Shown piece after piece: positions 10,055-20,481 of a stretch of 41,092 bases of DNA. Every line of letters starts with the position of its first letter. Within the stretch, counting starts at the first letter, position 1. The notes below the pieces were generated by a model. That model saw only the letters and a program-made list of their open reading frames with translations, made no database searches and was not told the origin of the DNA. The stretch comes from an uncultured Pelagibacteraceae bacterium (GTDB taxonomy: Bacteria > Pseudomonadota > Alphaproteobacteria > Pelagibacterales > Pelagibacteraceae): contig CACKIQ010000006.1 of NCBI GenBank assembly GCA_902600245.1, positions 1-41,092 on the forward strand, in the 5' to 3' direction. Both the position numbers and the translations under genes were made by a program.

Positions 10055-10323
10055 GAATAAATTGTTAATAAATCTGTATTATTTAAATTAAATTTCTCCT
10101 TTTAGTTTTTGTTTAAATAAGCTTGTAAAATGTGGTTTTTATCAACAATAATAATAAATGATTAAAAACAATCCACAAAAATTAGTATTAGTCAAAAAGC
10201 TTCATTTTAAACAGTTTTAATTGAAAAGAGTGTTATTAAAGTGTGTAAATAATGTGAATAAAAATTAATCACCTTTATTCACAAGATATACTAATACTAA
10301 AATAACTTATAATTCTTATATAT
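10055..10323. other. Putative chromosomal replication origin (oriC)
   Basis: AT-rich intergenic between ppsR and hemE with inverted perfect DnaA boxes TGTGAATAA (10253-10261) and TTATTCACA (10275-10283), plus weaker boxes (TGTAAATAA 10244-10252, CAATCCACA 10169-10177); coding direction diverges here. Confidence 0.75.
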
Positions 10324-11325
10324 ATGAAACCTTTAAACAGAGTACTAATAGAAAAAGATACTTCTTATAATCCTATATGGATAATGAGACAAGCTGGAAG
10401 ATATTTACCCGAGTTTAGAAAGATAAGAAAAGAAAATCCTGATTTTATAAATTTATGTTTGAATGAAAATTTATCATTTGAAATTACTTTGCAACCATTA
10501 AAAAGGTTTGATTTAGATGCTGCAATTATTTTTTCAGATATTTTAATGTTACCTTATGGACTTGGTCAAAAAGTAGAGTTTGAAAAAAATTTTGGACCAA
10601 AACTAGGTAAGTTTGATTTAAATAAAGTATCTAAAGTTGATCAAATTGATTTTACAGCCAAATTACATAAAGTTTATAAAGCTATTAAAAAAGTTAGTGA
10701 AGACTCAATTGTAAGCGATAAAAATACAATTGGATTCGTTGGTGCTCCATGGACACTATTAGTTTATATGATAAATAAGCAATCACCAAAAAAACAACTA
10801 AAACAAAATTTTTTTGAAGACAATTTTTTGATAAATAGAATTTTATTAATTATTGAAAAATTTTTAAAAATTCATATTAAAAATCAAATAGAAAATGGAG
10901 CTAATGTTATACAGATTTTTGATAGTTGGGCTGGCCTGTTAGATGAAAAAGATTTACCAAATTATGTATATACACCTACATTAAATTTAGTAAATTACGT
11001 TAAATCTTTAAATGTTCCAGTAATTTGTTTCCCAAGAGAAATTAAAAATTATAAAGAATTTTGTGAAGTTGTAAAACCAGATGCAATAAATATTGATTAT
11101 AATTTAAATCCAAAAGAAATTGTAAAATATATTCAAATCCCAGTTCAAGGTGGACTTGATCCAAAAATTCTTCTAACTGATTATGAAAATTTAAAAAAGG
11201 AAACGTTAAAATATCTAGAAATTTTTAAGGATCATCCATATATATTTAATTTAGGTCATGGCATTTTGCCAGAAACAAATCCTATGATGGTTGAAAATTT
11301 AACAAAAATTGTAAGAGATTTTTAA
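10324..11325 (+). CDS. hemE: Uroporphyrinogen decarboxylase
   Basis: PIWIMRQAGRYLPEFRKIR, GFVGAPWTLLVYM, QGGLDPKIL, FNLGHGILPETNP. Confidence 0.97.
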   Translation: MKPLNRVLIEKDTSYNPIWIMRQAGRYLPEFRKIRKENPDFINLCLNENLSFEITLQPLKRFDLDAAIIFSDILMLPYGLGQKVEFEKNFGPKLGKFDLNKVSKVDQIDFTAKLHKVYKAIKKVSEDSIVSDKNTIGFVGAPWTLLVYMINKQSPKKQLKQNFFEDNFLINRILLIIEKFLKIHIKNQIENGANVIQIFDSWAGLLDEKDLPNYVYTPTLNLVNYVKSLNVPVICFPREIKNYKEFCEVVKPDAINIDYNLNPKEIVKYIQIPVQGGLDPKILLTDYENLKKETLKYLEIFKDHPYIFNLGHGILPETNPMMVENLTKIVRDF

Positions 11326-12321
11326 ATGATAGAAACAAATCATCCACTGATAAAATTTGGCAAAACTGGTGTACTTATTATTAATCTTGGAACTCCAGAT
11401 TCTACCAATTGGTTTGATATAAGGAAATATTTAAAGGAATTTCTTTCAGATAGAAGAGTTATTGAGGTCAATCCTATAATTTGGAAAATAATTCTTAATC
11501 TTTTTATCCTTAATTTTCGGCCATCCAAAACAGCTAAAGCTTACAAAAAAATATGGATGAAAGAAGAAAACATTTCACCATTACTTTATTTCACGAAAAG
11601 ACAAAAAGAAGAAATTTCAAAATCTTTAGCAAACGAAAAATTAATTATAGATTTTGCAATGAGGTATGGCAATCCAAGTATTAAAAATAAGATTTCTAAA
11701 TTACAAGAACAAGGATGCGATAACCTTATTATTCTTCCACTTTATCCTCAATATGCAGCGGCAACCACAGCAACAGTTTGTGATGAAGTTTATAGGACAC
11801 TTATGAAAATGAGATGGCAACCTTCTCTAAAAATTATACCACACTATGAGTCTGATCCAATTTACATAGAGGCTCTTGTTAAATCTATAAATAAAAAATT
11901 AGATGAAATTAACTGGAAACCTGATTTAATTATTGCGTCATACCACGGTATACCAAAAAAATATTTTGATGAGGGAGATCCTTATCACTGTTATTGCCAT
12001 AAAACAACACGACTTATTTCAGAAAAATTTAATTCAGTAAAAATTAAAACAACTTTTCAATCAAGATTTGGTCCTCAAGAATGGCTACAACCTTACACTG
12101 ATAAAACGTTGGAAAGTTTACCAAATGAAGGTATTAAAAATGTACTTACAATTTGTCCTGGATTTTCCTCCGATTGTGTAGAAACATTAGAGGAAATATT
12201 AATTCAAGGCAAAGAAACTTTTTTAAATTCAGGGGGCAAAAACTTTGATATGGTTCCTTGCTTAAACGATAATGATGATCATATCAATTTGTTAAAATCT
12301 TTAATTGAAAAAAATATTTGA
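11326..12321 (+). CDS. hemH: Ferrochelatase
   Basis: GVLIINLGTPDS, ASYHGIPKKYFDEGDPYHCYCHKTTRLI, FQSRFGPQEWLQPYTDKTLE. Confidence 0.97.
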   Translation: MIETNHPLIKFGKTGVLIINLGTPDSTNWFDIRKYLKEFLSDRRVIEVNPIIWKIILNLFILNFRPSKTAKAYKKIWMKEENISPLLYFTKRQKEEISKSLANEKLIIDFAMRYGNPSIKNKISKLQEQGCDNLIILPLYPQYAAATTATVCDEVYRTLMKMRWQPSLKIIPHYESDPIYIEALVKSINKKLDEINWKPDLIIASYHGIPKKYFDEGDPYHCYCHKTTRLISEKFNSVKIKTTFQSRFGPQEWLQPYTDKTLESLPNEGIKNVLTICPGFSSDCVETLEEILIQGKETFLNSGGKNFDMVPCLNDNDDHINLLKSLIEKNI

Positions 12322-12324
12322 TCG

Positions 12325-12759
12325 ATGAATTCTTACCTGCTTTTTAAATCTTTGCACTTAATAGCAGTTATTTCTTGGATGGCTGGTCTTTTGTATCTAC
12401 CAAGAATATTTGTTTATCATGTTGAAAACAAACACAAAAAAGAGGCTACTGATATTTTTGAGATAATGGAAAAAAGACTTTTTTTCTACATTATGCGTCC
12501 AGCTATGATTTTTAGTTGGGTTTTTGGTTTTATTTTAATTTATTTAAATGATTTAGAAATATTTTCGCACTTGTGGTTTCAAATTAAAATTATTTTACTC
12601 ATTTTTTTGTCATTATATAATGATTATTTAGGAAGATGCCTTGTATCATTAAAAAATTCTACAAATACAAAATCTGCAAAATTTTTTAGAATTATTAATG
12701 AAATTCCCACAGTAATTTTAATTATTGTTGTTTTTTTGGCTATTTTTAAGCCAATCTAG
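12325..12759 (+). CDS. hemJ: Protoporphyrinogen oxidase HemJ-like membrane protein
   Basis: FKSLHLIAVISWMAGLLYLPRIFVYHVEN; four-TM HemJ pattern, clustered with hemE/hemH. Confidence 0.88.
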   Translation: MNSYLLFKSLHLIAVISWMAGLLYLPRIFVYHVENKHKKEATDIFEIMEKRLFFYIMRPAMIFSWVFGFILIYLNDLEIFSHLWFQIKIILLIFLSLYNDYLGRCLVSLKNSTNTKSAKFFRIINEIPTVILIIVVFLAIFKPI

Positions 12760-12824
12760 GGTTGAAATAACAATTATAGCATATATATTATTAATGTTGG
12801 TAAGTCCTTATCAAATATATAATC

Positions 12825-14093
12825 ATGAATATTCAAGAATTAAAACTTAAATCTTCGGAGCAGCTTATAACTCAAGCAGAAGAGCTTGGTATAGAAAACG
12901 CAAGTACTTTAAGGAAACAGGAAATTCTTTTTGCTATTCTTAAAAAGGTAGCTGAAAAAGAAGAGATAACCGGCGTAGGTGTTCTGCAGCTACTACAAGA
13001 TGGTTTCGGTTTCCTAAGGGCAATGGAGTCAAATTATCTCCCTGGACCAGATGATATATACGTAAGTCCAAGCCAAATTAGAAAATTTGGATTAAGAACA
13101 GGAGATACTGTTGAGGGTCCAGTAAGAGCCCCTAAAGAAGGAGAAAGATATTTTGCTTTATTGCAGGTAAGTAAAATTAATTTTGAAGAACCAGAAAAAA
13201 CAAGACACAAAATTGCATTTGATAACCTAACTCCATTATACCCAGACAAACAGCTGGTGATGGAGGTTGAAACAACTAAAGTTGAAAAAAAAGCAGATCT
13301 TACACCAAGATTAATTGACCTAGTTAGTCCAATTGGAAAGGGTCAAAGATCAATAATTATTTCTCCTCCTAAAGCTGGAAAAACAATGATCTTACAAAGT
13401 ATTGCAAATTCAATAGCAAAAAATTACCCAGAGTGTTATTTAATAGTTTTGCTTATTGATGAGCGTCCTGAGGAAGTGACTGATATGCAAAGGACGGTAA
13501 AGGGCGAGGTAATAAGTTCTACTTTTGATGAACCTGCACAAAGGCACGTTGCAGTCGCTGAAATGGTTATAGAAAAAGCAAAAAGACTAACCGAACATAA
13601 AAAAGATGTAGTTATTTTGTTAGACTCGATAACAAGACTAGGAAGAGCTTACAATGCAGTGATTCCAAGCTCAGGAAAAGTCCTAACTGGTGGTGTAGAT
13701 GCAAATGCACTCCAGAGACCAAAAAGATTTTTTGGTGCAGCAAGAAATATTGAAGAAGGTGGTTCTTTAACAATTATCTCTACAGCTTTAATTGATACAG
13801 GAAGCAGAATGGATGAGGTTATTTTTGAGGAATTTAAAGGAACAGGTAATAGCGAAACAGTTTTAGATAGAAAAATTGCAGACAAAAGGATTTATCCAGC
13901 AATCGATATAACAAAATCTGGTACACGAAGAGAGGAATTGTTATTTGATAAAAATGATTTACAAAAAATGAATGTGCTTAGAAGAATTATTGCTCCAATG
14001 GGAACCATGGATGCTATAGAGTTCATAAATTCAAAACTAAAAGATACAAAAAATAACAGTGAGTTTTTTAATTCTATGAACAAACCTGCATAG
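12825..14093 (+). CDS. rho: Transcription termination factor Rho
   Basis: [85 protein letters not shown]. Confidence 0.98.
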   Translation: MNIQELKLKSSEQLITQAEELGIENASTLRKQEILFAILKKVAEKEEITGVGVLQLLQDGFGFLRAMESNYLPGPDDIYVSPSQIRKFGLRTGDTVEGPVRAPKEGERYFALLQVSKINFEEPEKTRHKIAFDNLTPLYPDKQLVMEVETTKVEKKADLTPRLIDLVSPIGKGQRSIIISPPKAGKTMILQSIANSIAKNYPECYLIVLLIDERPEEVTDMQRTVKGEVISSTFDEPAQRHVAVAEMVIEKAKRLTEHKKDVVILLDSITRLGRAYNAVIPSSGKVLTGGVDANALQRPKRFFGAARNIEEGGSLTIISTALIDTGSRMDEVIFEEFKGTGNSETVLDRKIADKRIYPAIDITKSGTRREELLFDKNDLQKMNVLRRIIAPMGTMDAIEFINSKLKDTKNNSEFFNSMNKPA

Positions 14094-14176
14094 ATACCGC
14101 GTATCAAATCGCCTTTAAACTATAATACTTAAAATTTAAAAATTTACATCATCTTTCATAAATGTTTAAATAAGGA

Positions 14177-14815
14177 ATGGAAATTAAACTAGAGCGAATA
14201 AAACCGTTTGGACCCTCAATATTAAAAGTAAGAATACCAGATGGTATAATAAATGATCTTAACAATTATGTTGACGAGGTAATTGTTGATGAAGAAAAAT
14301 CAAAAAAACTTGATCATGGAAGTAGATTAGTAGCAGATGCTACACAAGAATTTAAAATTGAGCCCGATTTTGCTAAGAAATGTGGGTGGGCAAAATTTCT
14401 TGGAACATGTGCTCAGGGGTGGGTTAACTCAGAGATGAAAAAAAAAATTACTAAATTTGATATTATACAGACCTGGATTGTAAGACAATTCAAGCATGAA
14501 TTTAATCCAATTCATTGGCACGGGGGGCATATTTCTGGGGCTGGTTTTCTAAAGGTTCCTAAATATTTGGGAGAACATACAATTGAAAAAGGAGGAAAAA
14601 TTTTTCAAGGAGGAAATTTAAATTTTATAGATGGCTCGCACAGGTTCTTGTCAAATTCAGTTTTCAAAATAATTCCTAAAGTTGGTGACCTTTATTTCTT
14701 TCCACATTATCTAATGCATACTGTTTATCCCTTTAAAGGAAATGATGAGGAAAGAAGATCGATTTCTTTTAACGCATATATTGATTCTGATATTTATAAT
14801 GTATGGGGGAGTTAG
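14177..14815 (+). CDS. Putative 2OG-Fe(II) oxygenase (TIGR02466 / 2OG-FeII_Oxy_5-like)
   Basis: NPIHWHGGHISGAGFLKVP ... GNLNFIDGSHRFL...VGDLYFFPHYLMHTVYPFKGNDEERRSISFNAYI; metal-binding His and distal H/RxS pattern. Confidence 0.7.
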   Translation: MEIKLERIKPFGPSILKVRIPDGIINDLNNYVDEVIVDEEKSKKLDHGSRLVADATQEFKIEPDFAKKCGWAKFLGTCAQGWVNSEMKKKITKFDIIQTWIVRQFKHEFNPIHWHGGHISGAGFLKVPKYLGEHTIEKGGKIFQGGNLNFIDGSHRFLSNSVFKIIPKVGDLYFFPHYLMHTVYPFKGNDEERRSISFNAYIDSDIYNVWGS

Positions 14816-14858
14816 AAAAATTTATTTTGTGAGTTTATCTAATTAATCAAATTTTTTT

Positions 14859-16190
14859 ATGACAATTTATGCTTTATCAAGTGGTCCAGGTATTTCGGGT
14901 ATTGCTGTCATAAGAATATCTGGAAAACATACAGCAAAAATAATAAAGTATTTAACAGGCAAAGAGCCTCCAAAGCCTAGAATAGCGACTTTAAGAAAAA
15001 TCAATAAAATCAATACTTCTGAGCTGATTGATGAAGGATTAATTTTGTGGTTTCCTGGACCAGAGAGCTACACAGGTGAAGATATGGCTGAAATTCAAGT
15101 TCACGGTAGCAAATCTGTTGTTGATGCCCTGCACTCTTCCCTTTCAGAAGTAGAAAATTGTAGATTAGCTGATCCTGGTGAATTCACAAAGCTTGCATTT
15201 CAAAATGGAAAAATAAATTTAATTAAAGCAGAAAGTATTGCTGATTTAATTGCTTCTGAAACTGAAATTCAAAGACAACAGGCAATTAAAATTATGAATG
15301 GAAAATCATCTGATCAATTTAATTTTCTTAGGGAAAAACTTTTAAAAATTTTATCGCATGTTGAGGCTAAAATCGACTTTCCAGATGAAGATTTGCCAAA
15401 TGATATTTTGGATGAAATTAAAAATAGTTCACATGAAGTAATAATTAAAATTAAAAAAATATTAAATGATCAAAGAGTTGGAGAAAGAATTAGAGAGGGT
15501 TTTAAAATCGCTATACTCGGTCCAACTAATGCTGGAAAATCAAGCTTGATGAATTATTTATCTGATCGTGATGTTGCAATTGTATCTGAAATTGCTGGTA
15601 CGACAAGGGATGTAATTGAAACCCATCTTAATATAGACGGATATCCAGTAATTGTTTCTGATACAGCTGGAATAAGAGATTCTAGGGATGAGATAGAAAA
15701 AAAAGGTATTAAATTATCCCTAAAAAGAGCAGAAGAAGCAGATTTAAAGCTTGTTGTAATTGATGCAAAAAGCACTGATTTTAGTGATATTTTGAACGGT
15801 TTATTAGATGAAAACGCAATTTTAGTCATAAATAAGTCTGATCTTTTAGAAAAAGATATCAGTCCTAAAATCAAAAAATTAAATCATGTTTTAATTTCAA
15901 TCAAACAAAATAAAAACATTGAAGAATTAATTTTAAAAATAAAAAATAATTTAAAAAATAAATTTATTAAAAGTGATGATATTTTAATTACTAGAGAAAG
16001 ACACAGACAGCATTTGCAACAGTGTTTGAATCATTTAAATAATTTTAATCAAAAAAAGGCTATTGAGGATTTCGATAAAGCTGCAGAAGATTTAAGATTA
16101 GCTACTAGACATTTAGGTATGATTGTTGGAAAAGTTGATGTTGAGGAAATATTAGATAGTATTTTTAACGATTTCTGTATTGGCAAATAA
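14859..16190 (+). CDS. mnmE: tRNA uridine-5-carboxymethylaminomethyl modification GTPase MnmE
   Basis: TIYALSSGPGISGIAVIRISG, GPTNAGKSSLMN, SDTAGIR, C-terminal FCIGK. Confidence 0.97.
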   Translation: MTIYALSSGPGISGIAVIRISGKHTAKIIKYLTGKEPPKPRIATLRKINKINTSELIDEGLILWFPGPESYTGEDMAEIQVHGSKSVVDALHSSLSEVENCRLADPGEFTKLAFQNGKINLIKAESIADLIASETEIQRQQAIKIMNGKSSDQFNFLREKLLKILSHVEAKIDFPDEDLPNDILDEIKNSSHEVIIKIKKILNDQRVGERIREGFKIAILGPTNAGKSSLMNYLSDRDVAIVSEIAGTTRDVIETHLNIDGYPVIVSDTAGIRDSRDEIEKKGIKLSLKRAEEADLKLVVIDAKSTDFSDILNGLLDENAILVINKSDLLEKDISPKIKKLNHVLISIKQNKNIEELILKIKNNLKNKFIKSDDILITRERHRQHLQQCLNHLNNFNQKKAIEDFDKAAEDLRLATRHLGMIVGKVDVEEILDSIFNDFCIGK

Positions 16191-16307
16191 CTTGCTTTTT
16201 TTAAGGTTTTTTGCAATTTTCAGGCAAAAAAGCCTGGCAATTTTGGCTTATTTACAAAAAAGATAAGCCTATCTTGTAAATTATATAATCACCTATAAAT
16301 TTGAGAT
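16191..16307 (+). promoter_or_regulatory. mnmE-mnmG intergenic leader with mutually exclusive inverted repeats
   Basis: CAGGC-aaaaaa-GCCTG (16221-16236); GGCTTAT (16245-16251)/ATAAGCC (16263-16269) overlapping ATTTACAA (16250-16257)/TTGTAAAT (16274-16281) with inner GATA/TATC. Confidence 0.4.
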
Positions 16308-18179
16308 ATGAAAAATGATTTATCTTTTGATGTAGTTGTAATAGGAGGCGGACATGCGGGTTGTGAAGCAGCAGCAGCAGCAGCTCGACTAAGTGTTAAC
16401 ACTGCTCTATTTACTCATAAAATAGAAACTATTGGTGAGATGTCATGTAACCCCGCTATAGGTGGTTTGGGTAAAGGACATTTAGTAAGAGAAATAGATG
16501 CTCTTGATGGAGTAATGGGCGATGTTGCAGATAAATCAGGTATACAATTTAGATTATTAAACAGAAGTAGAGGGCCAGCTGTAAGAGGACCTAGAACACA
16601 ATCAGATAGGTCATTATATCGTAAATATATGCAAGAAAAACTGTTAAACTATTGTAATTTAACAGTTTTTTCGGACCCAGTAATAGAGTTTATATTTAAC
16701 AAAAATCACATAAGTGGTTTTTTAACAAGAGGGGGTAATAAAGTTTTATGCAAAAAACTGATACTCACAACAGGTACTTTTTTAAATGGAATCATACATA
16801 TAGGTGATGAAAGAACTCCTGCGGGTAGATACGATGAAAAACCATCAACAGGTTTAAGTGAGCAGTTAGCAAAATATAATTTTAAAATTGGAAGATTAAA
16901 AACAGGAACCCCACCAAGACTAGATGCCCGGACGATTAATTTTAAAAACTTAGAAGAACAATTTGCAGATGATAATCCTTATTTTTTTTCTTTCTTAACA
17001 AAAAAAAATTTAAACAAACAAATATCGTGTAGAATGACTTATACAAATGACAAGGTTCATAGAATTATAGAAAAAAATATATCTAAAAGCGCTATGTACT
17101 CTGGTAGTATAAAAGGGGTTGGACCAAGATATTGCCCCTCTATAGAGGATAAGATAGTAAAATTTGCTGACAAAGCTCGCCACCAGATATTTTTAGAACC
17201 AGAGGGTTTAAATGATCAAACGATTTACCCAAATGGCATCTCTACGTCGCTTCCAGCAGATATTCAACAAGAAATATGCAATAATATCAATGGTTTAGAA
17301 AATGTTTCTATTATCAGGCCTGGATACGCCATAGAATATGACTATGTAGATCCGCGAGAACTGTTCTTAACTCTTGAAACCAAAAAGATAAGCAACCTAT
17401 ATCTTGCCGGTCAGATTAATGGAACAACAGGATATGAGGAAGCAGCTGCACAAGGTCTTATAGCTGGAATAAATGCAGCTTTATCTGTAAAAAATTTAGA
17501 ACCATTTATCCTTGATAGATCAGATGCATACATTGGTGTAATGATTGATGATCTAGTCACTAAAGGAGTAGCTGAACCATATCGTATGTTTACATCTAGA
17601 GCAGAGTATCGGTTAAGCTTGAGATCTGATAATGCCGATCAAAGGCTAACAGATAAGGGAATAGAGATTGGTTTAATAGGTTCTAAGAGAAAAGATATAT
17701 ATCTTAATAAATTTAAACAAATTAGAAAAATAAGTTCAAAAATGAGCGAATCAAAGATTTCACCATCTAAAGCAGAAAAATTCGGAATAAAAATAGCAAA
17801 AGATGGAATATTGAGATCGTCTATTGAAGTTCTGACCCAAAGAGGGGTAAATATGAGCAAAATAAGGGAAATATGGCCTGATATTCCTTTTTTTAGTAAT
17901 GAAATTGATGAGCAAATAGAAATTAACGCTCATTACAGAGGATATTTAAAGAAACAAAAAGCTGATATTTTAGCATTTAAAAGGGATGAAAATTTAATTA
18001 TTCCCGATAAAATCAATTATGATGGTCTTTCAGGTTTGTCTAATGAAGTAAAAGCTAAATTTAAGGAAATTAAACCAAAAACTATGGGTCAAGCCTTGAG
18101 AATCGACGGGATAACACCTGCTGCTGTATATATTTTGTTGTCACATGTTAAAAGAAAGTCTATTAAGCATATAGCTTAA
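16308..18179 (+). CDS. mnmG: tRNA uridine-5-carboxymethylaminomethyl modification enzyme MnmG
   Basis: [56 protein letters not shown]. Confidence 0.98.
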   Translation: MKNDLSFDVVVIGGGHAGCEAAAAAARLSVNTALFTHKIETIGEMSCNPAIGGLGKGHLVREIDALDGVMGDVADKSGIQFRLLNRSRGPAVRGPRTQSDRSLYRKYMQEKLLNYCNLTVFSDPVIEFIFNKNHISGFLTRGGNKVLCKKLILTTGTFLNGIIHIGDERTPAGRYDEKPSTGLSEQLAKYNFKIGRLKTGTPPRLDARTINFKNLEEQFADDNPYFFSFLTKKNLNKQISCRMTYTNDKVHRIIEKNISKSAMYSGSIKGVGPRYCPSIEDKIVKFADKARHQIFLEPEGLNDQTIYPNGISTSLPADIQQEICNNINGLENVSIIRPGYAIEYDYVDPRELFLTLETKKISNLYLAGQINGTTGYEEAAAQGLIAGINAALSVKNLEPFILDRSDAYIGVMIDDLVTKGVAEPYRMFTSRAEYRLSLRSDNADQRLTDKGIEIGLIGSKRKDIYLNKFKQIRKISSKMSESKISPSKAEKFGIKIAKDGILRSSIEVLTQRGVNMSKIREIWPDIPFFSNEIDEQIEINAHYRGYLKKQKADILAFKRDENLIIPDKINYDGLSGLSNEVKAKFKEIKPKTMGQALRIDGITPAAVYILLSHVKRKSIKHIA

Positions 18180-18823
18180 TGGATCAAGAAATTTTAAATT
18201 CCTATTCTAGAATCAGTCACTTAAATGTTTCACGTGAAACGTTTTTGGACTTTGAAAACTATATATCCATGATTATTGAAAAAAATAAAAAAATTAACCT
18301 AATAAGCCAAAATACGGCAACAAAAAAAGCTTTAATTAGTCGACATATAATAGATTCGGCGCAAATTATTGATTTTGTTGATTTAAATAGTAATTCAACC
18401 ATTGATATTGGTTCTGGTGGGGGCATGCCGGGGATAATCGTGGCAATTATACTAAAAAATATGAAAAATAATATGAATGTCCATCTTTACGAAAAAAGCT
18501 ACCATAAAAGCCATTTTTTAAAGGAGGTTTCAGAAAAATTGAATTTAAACACAAAGATTTTTCAAAAAAATATTTTTCAAGTAAAAAATATCGAAACCGG
18601 AACAATAATGTCCAGAGCATTCAAACCGATGCCAGTGGTTTTAGATTTAGTATATGAAAATTTTTCAAAATATAAGAACTTAATTTTTTTTATGGGAAAG
18701 AGTGGAAAAAAAATTTTTGAAAATTCTAAAAAAAATTGGAAACTAGAGTATACAGAAAAAAAAAGTTTAACAAACAAAGATTCATTTTTAATAAATATAA
18801 AAAAAATTAAAAAAAAAAATTAA
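18179..18823 (+). CDS. rsmG: 16S rRNA (guanine527-N7)-methyltransferase RsmG
   Basis: LNVSRETFLDFENY, SRHIIDSAQI, TIDIGSGGGMPGI; between mnmG and parA. Confidence 0.95.
   Translation: MDQEILNSYSRISHLNVSRETFLDFENYISMIIEKNKKINLISQNTATKKALISRHIIDSAQIIDFVDLNSNSTIDIGSGGGMPGIIVAIILKNMKNNMNVHLYEKSYHKSHFLKEVSEKLNLNTKIFQKNIFQVKNIETGTIMSRAFKPMPVVLDLVYENFSKYKNLIFFMGKSGKKIFENSKKNWKLEYTEKKSLTNKDSFLINIKKIKKKN
18226..18241. other. parS centromere-like site inside rsmG
   Basis: TGTTTCACGTGAAACG: 15/16 match to consensus parS TGTTTCACGTGAAACA, about 0.6 kb upstream of parA. Confidence 0.9.
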
Positions 18824-18842
18824 AAGGATTAAAAAAAATTAA

Positions 18843-19637
18843 ATGCAAATTATTTCTGTCATAAATCAGAAGGGCGGGGTTGGGAAAACTACTACTGTAA
18901 TTAATCTTGCAGCGGGCTTATCTCAAATAGATAAAAAAATTTTGGTAATTGACCTAGATCCACAAGGCAACGCTACAACAGGTCTTGGATTGTCTAATAT
19001 GGATAGCTCACGCGATACAATTTATGGAGTATTAAATGGAACAAGGGATATTAACGAAGTGATCAAAAAAACAAAATTTAAAAATTTAGATATTATCACG
19101 TCTAATGTAGATTTATCGGGTCTAGAAGTAGAGACGGCTGATGATAATAACAGGGCCTTTATACTAAAAACTAAATTAGCCGCATATTTAAACAATTCTA
19201 AAGGATTATATGATTATGTCTTGATAGACTGCCCACCTTCATTGAGCTTATTGACAGTAATGGCACTTGTATGCTCAAATTCACTATTGGTCCCACTTCA
19301 GACTGAATTTTTTGCTTTAGAGGGATTAACACAGCTAATGAAAACAATCGAAAGGATAAAAGTAAGTTTAAATCCAGATTTGAAAATCAGGGGGATACTT
19401 TTAACCATGTATGACAAAAGAAATAAGCTTTCTTCACAAGTTGAAAAGGAAGCAAGAGATTATTTCAGTGAAAAAGTTTATACAACAGTAATACCTAGGA
19501 ACGTCAGATTATCCGAAGCCCCTTCACATGGTATGCCAGTTTTAATATATGACAAATCTTGTCCAGGTAGCAAATCATATTTTAATTTTACTGATGAGTT
19601 TGTTAATCAAGAGACAACAATTGGAAGTGCAGCATAA
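18843..19637 (+). CDS. parA: Chromosome partitioning ATPase ParA
   Basis: ISVINQKGGVGKTTTVINLAAGLS (deviant Walker A), DLDPQGNATTGLG, YVLIDCPPSLSLLT. Confidence 0.97.
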   Translation: MQIISVINQKGGVGKTTTVINLAAGLSQIDKKILVIDLDPQGNATTGLGLSNMDSSRDTIYGVLNGTRDINEVIKKTKFKNLDIITSNVDLSGLEVETADDNNRAFILKTKLAAYLNNSKGLYDYVLIDCPPSLSLLTVMALVCSNSLLVPLQTEFFALEGLTQLMKTIERIKVSLNPDLKIRGILLTMYDKRNKLSSQVEKEARDYFSEKVYTTVIPRNVRLSEAPSHGMPVLIYDKSCPGSKSYFNFTDEFVNQETTIGSAA

Positions 19638-20479
19638 TGGATAAAGTTAAAAAAGGTTTAGGGAGAGGTTTATCGTCGTTGATAGGTGAAACAAAAATCG
19701 AGCCTCTTAAAAATAAGTTAGCAGTAAGTGATTTGGTGCCTAACAAATATCAGCCGAGAAAAATATTTGACGAAATTAATTTAGAGGAATTAACAAATTC
19801 AATCAAAGAAAGAGGTATGTTACAGCCAATTATTGTTAGAAAATCTTTGGATGATGGGACAAAATTTGAGATAATAGCTGGCGAGAGAAGATGGTTAGCA
19901 GCACAAAAAGCTGGTTTACACGATGTTCCTGTAGTTGTAACAGAAGCAGATGATTTAAAGTCGTTGGAGTTTGCAATAGTTGAAAATGTCCAAAGGCACG
20001 ATTTAAATCCACTCGAGGAAGCTCAAGGGTATAAGCGACTTATTGATGAATTCTATTATGATCAAGAAAAAGTTTCAAAATTTATAGGAAAGAGCAGAAG
20101 TTACATATCTAATGCTTTAAGAATTTTAACTCTGCCTAATGATGTAATAAAACTTATAGAAGATCAAAAATTGAGTACAGGGCACGCTAAAATATTGGTG
20201 GGTTTAGAGAATGCAAGTTTTGTTGCCAATAAAATTATAGAAAAGAAACTTTCAGTAAGACAGTCAGAGAACTTTGTTAAATTATTTAAAAATAAAAAAC
20301 ATAGATCAAGATTATCAAAAGATTCTAATATATTGGCTTTAGAGTTGTCAGTCTCAAATAAAATAGGATTGAATGTTGATATACAAAACTCCAAAAATAA
20401 CAAAGGTAAAATTTCTTTTGAGTATAAAGATTTAGATCAATTAAATAAAATTATTGAAATAATTAAATCTAATTATTAA
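19637..20479 (+). CDS. parB: Chromosome partitioning protein ParB
   Basis: KKGLGRGLSSLIGE, PNKYQPRKIFDE, EIIAGERRWLAAQKAG, NVQRHDLNPLEEAQGYKRL. Confidence 0.97.
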   Translation: MDKVKKGLGRGLSSLIGETKIEPLKNKLAVSDLVPNKYQPRKIFDEINLEELTNSIKERGMLQPIIVRKSLDDGTKFEIIAGERRWLAAQKAGLHDVPVVVTEADDLKSLEFAIVENVQRHDLNPLEEAQGYKRLIDEFYYDQEKVSKFIGKSRSYISNALRILTLPNDVIKLIEDQKLSTGHAKILVGLENASFVANKIIEKKLSVRQSENFVKLFKNKKHRSRLSKDSNILALELSVSNKIGLNVDIQNSKNNKGKISFEYKDLDQLNKIIEIIKSNY

Positions 20480-20481
20480 TT

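Noticed and set aside
14093-14105. GATAC-CGC-GTATC mini-hairpin at the rho stop codon
   Set aside because: Five-bp stem without a T-run; too weak to call a terminator or regulator.
18780-18842. A-rich homopolymer tracts between rsmG and parA
   Set aside because: Typical of very AT-rich DNA and Lys/Asn-rich C-termini; no evidence for phase variation.
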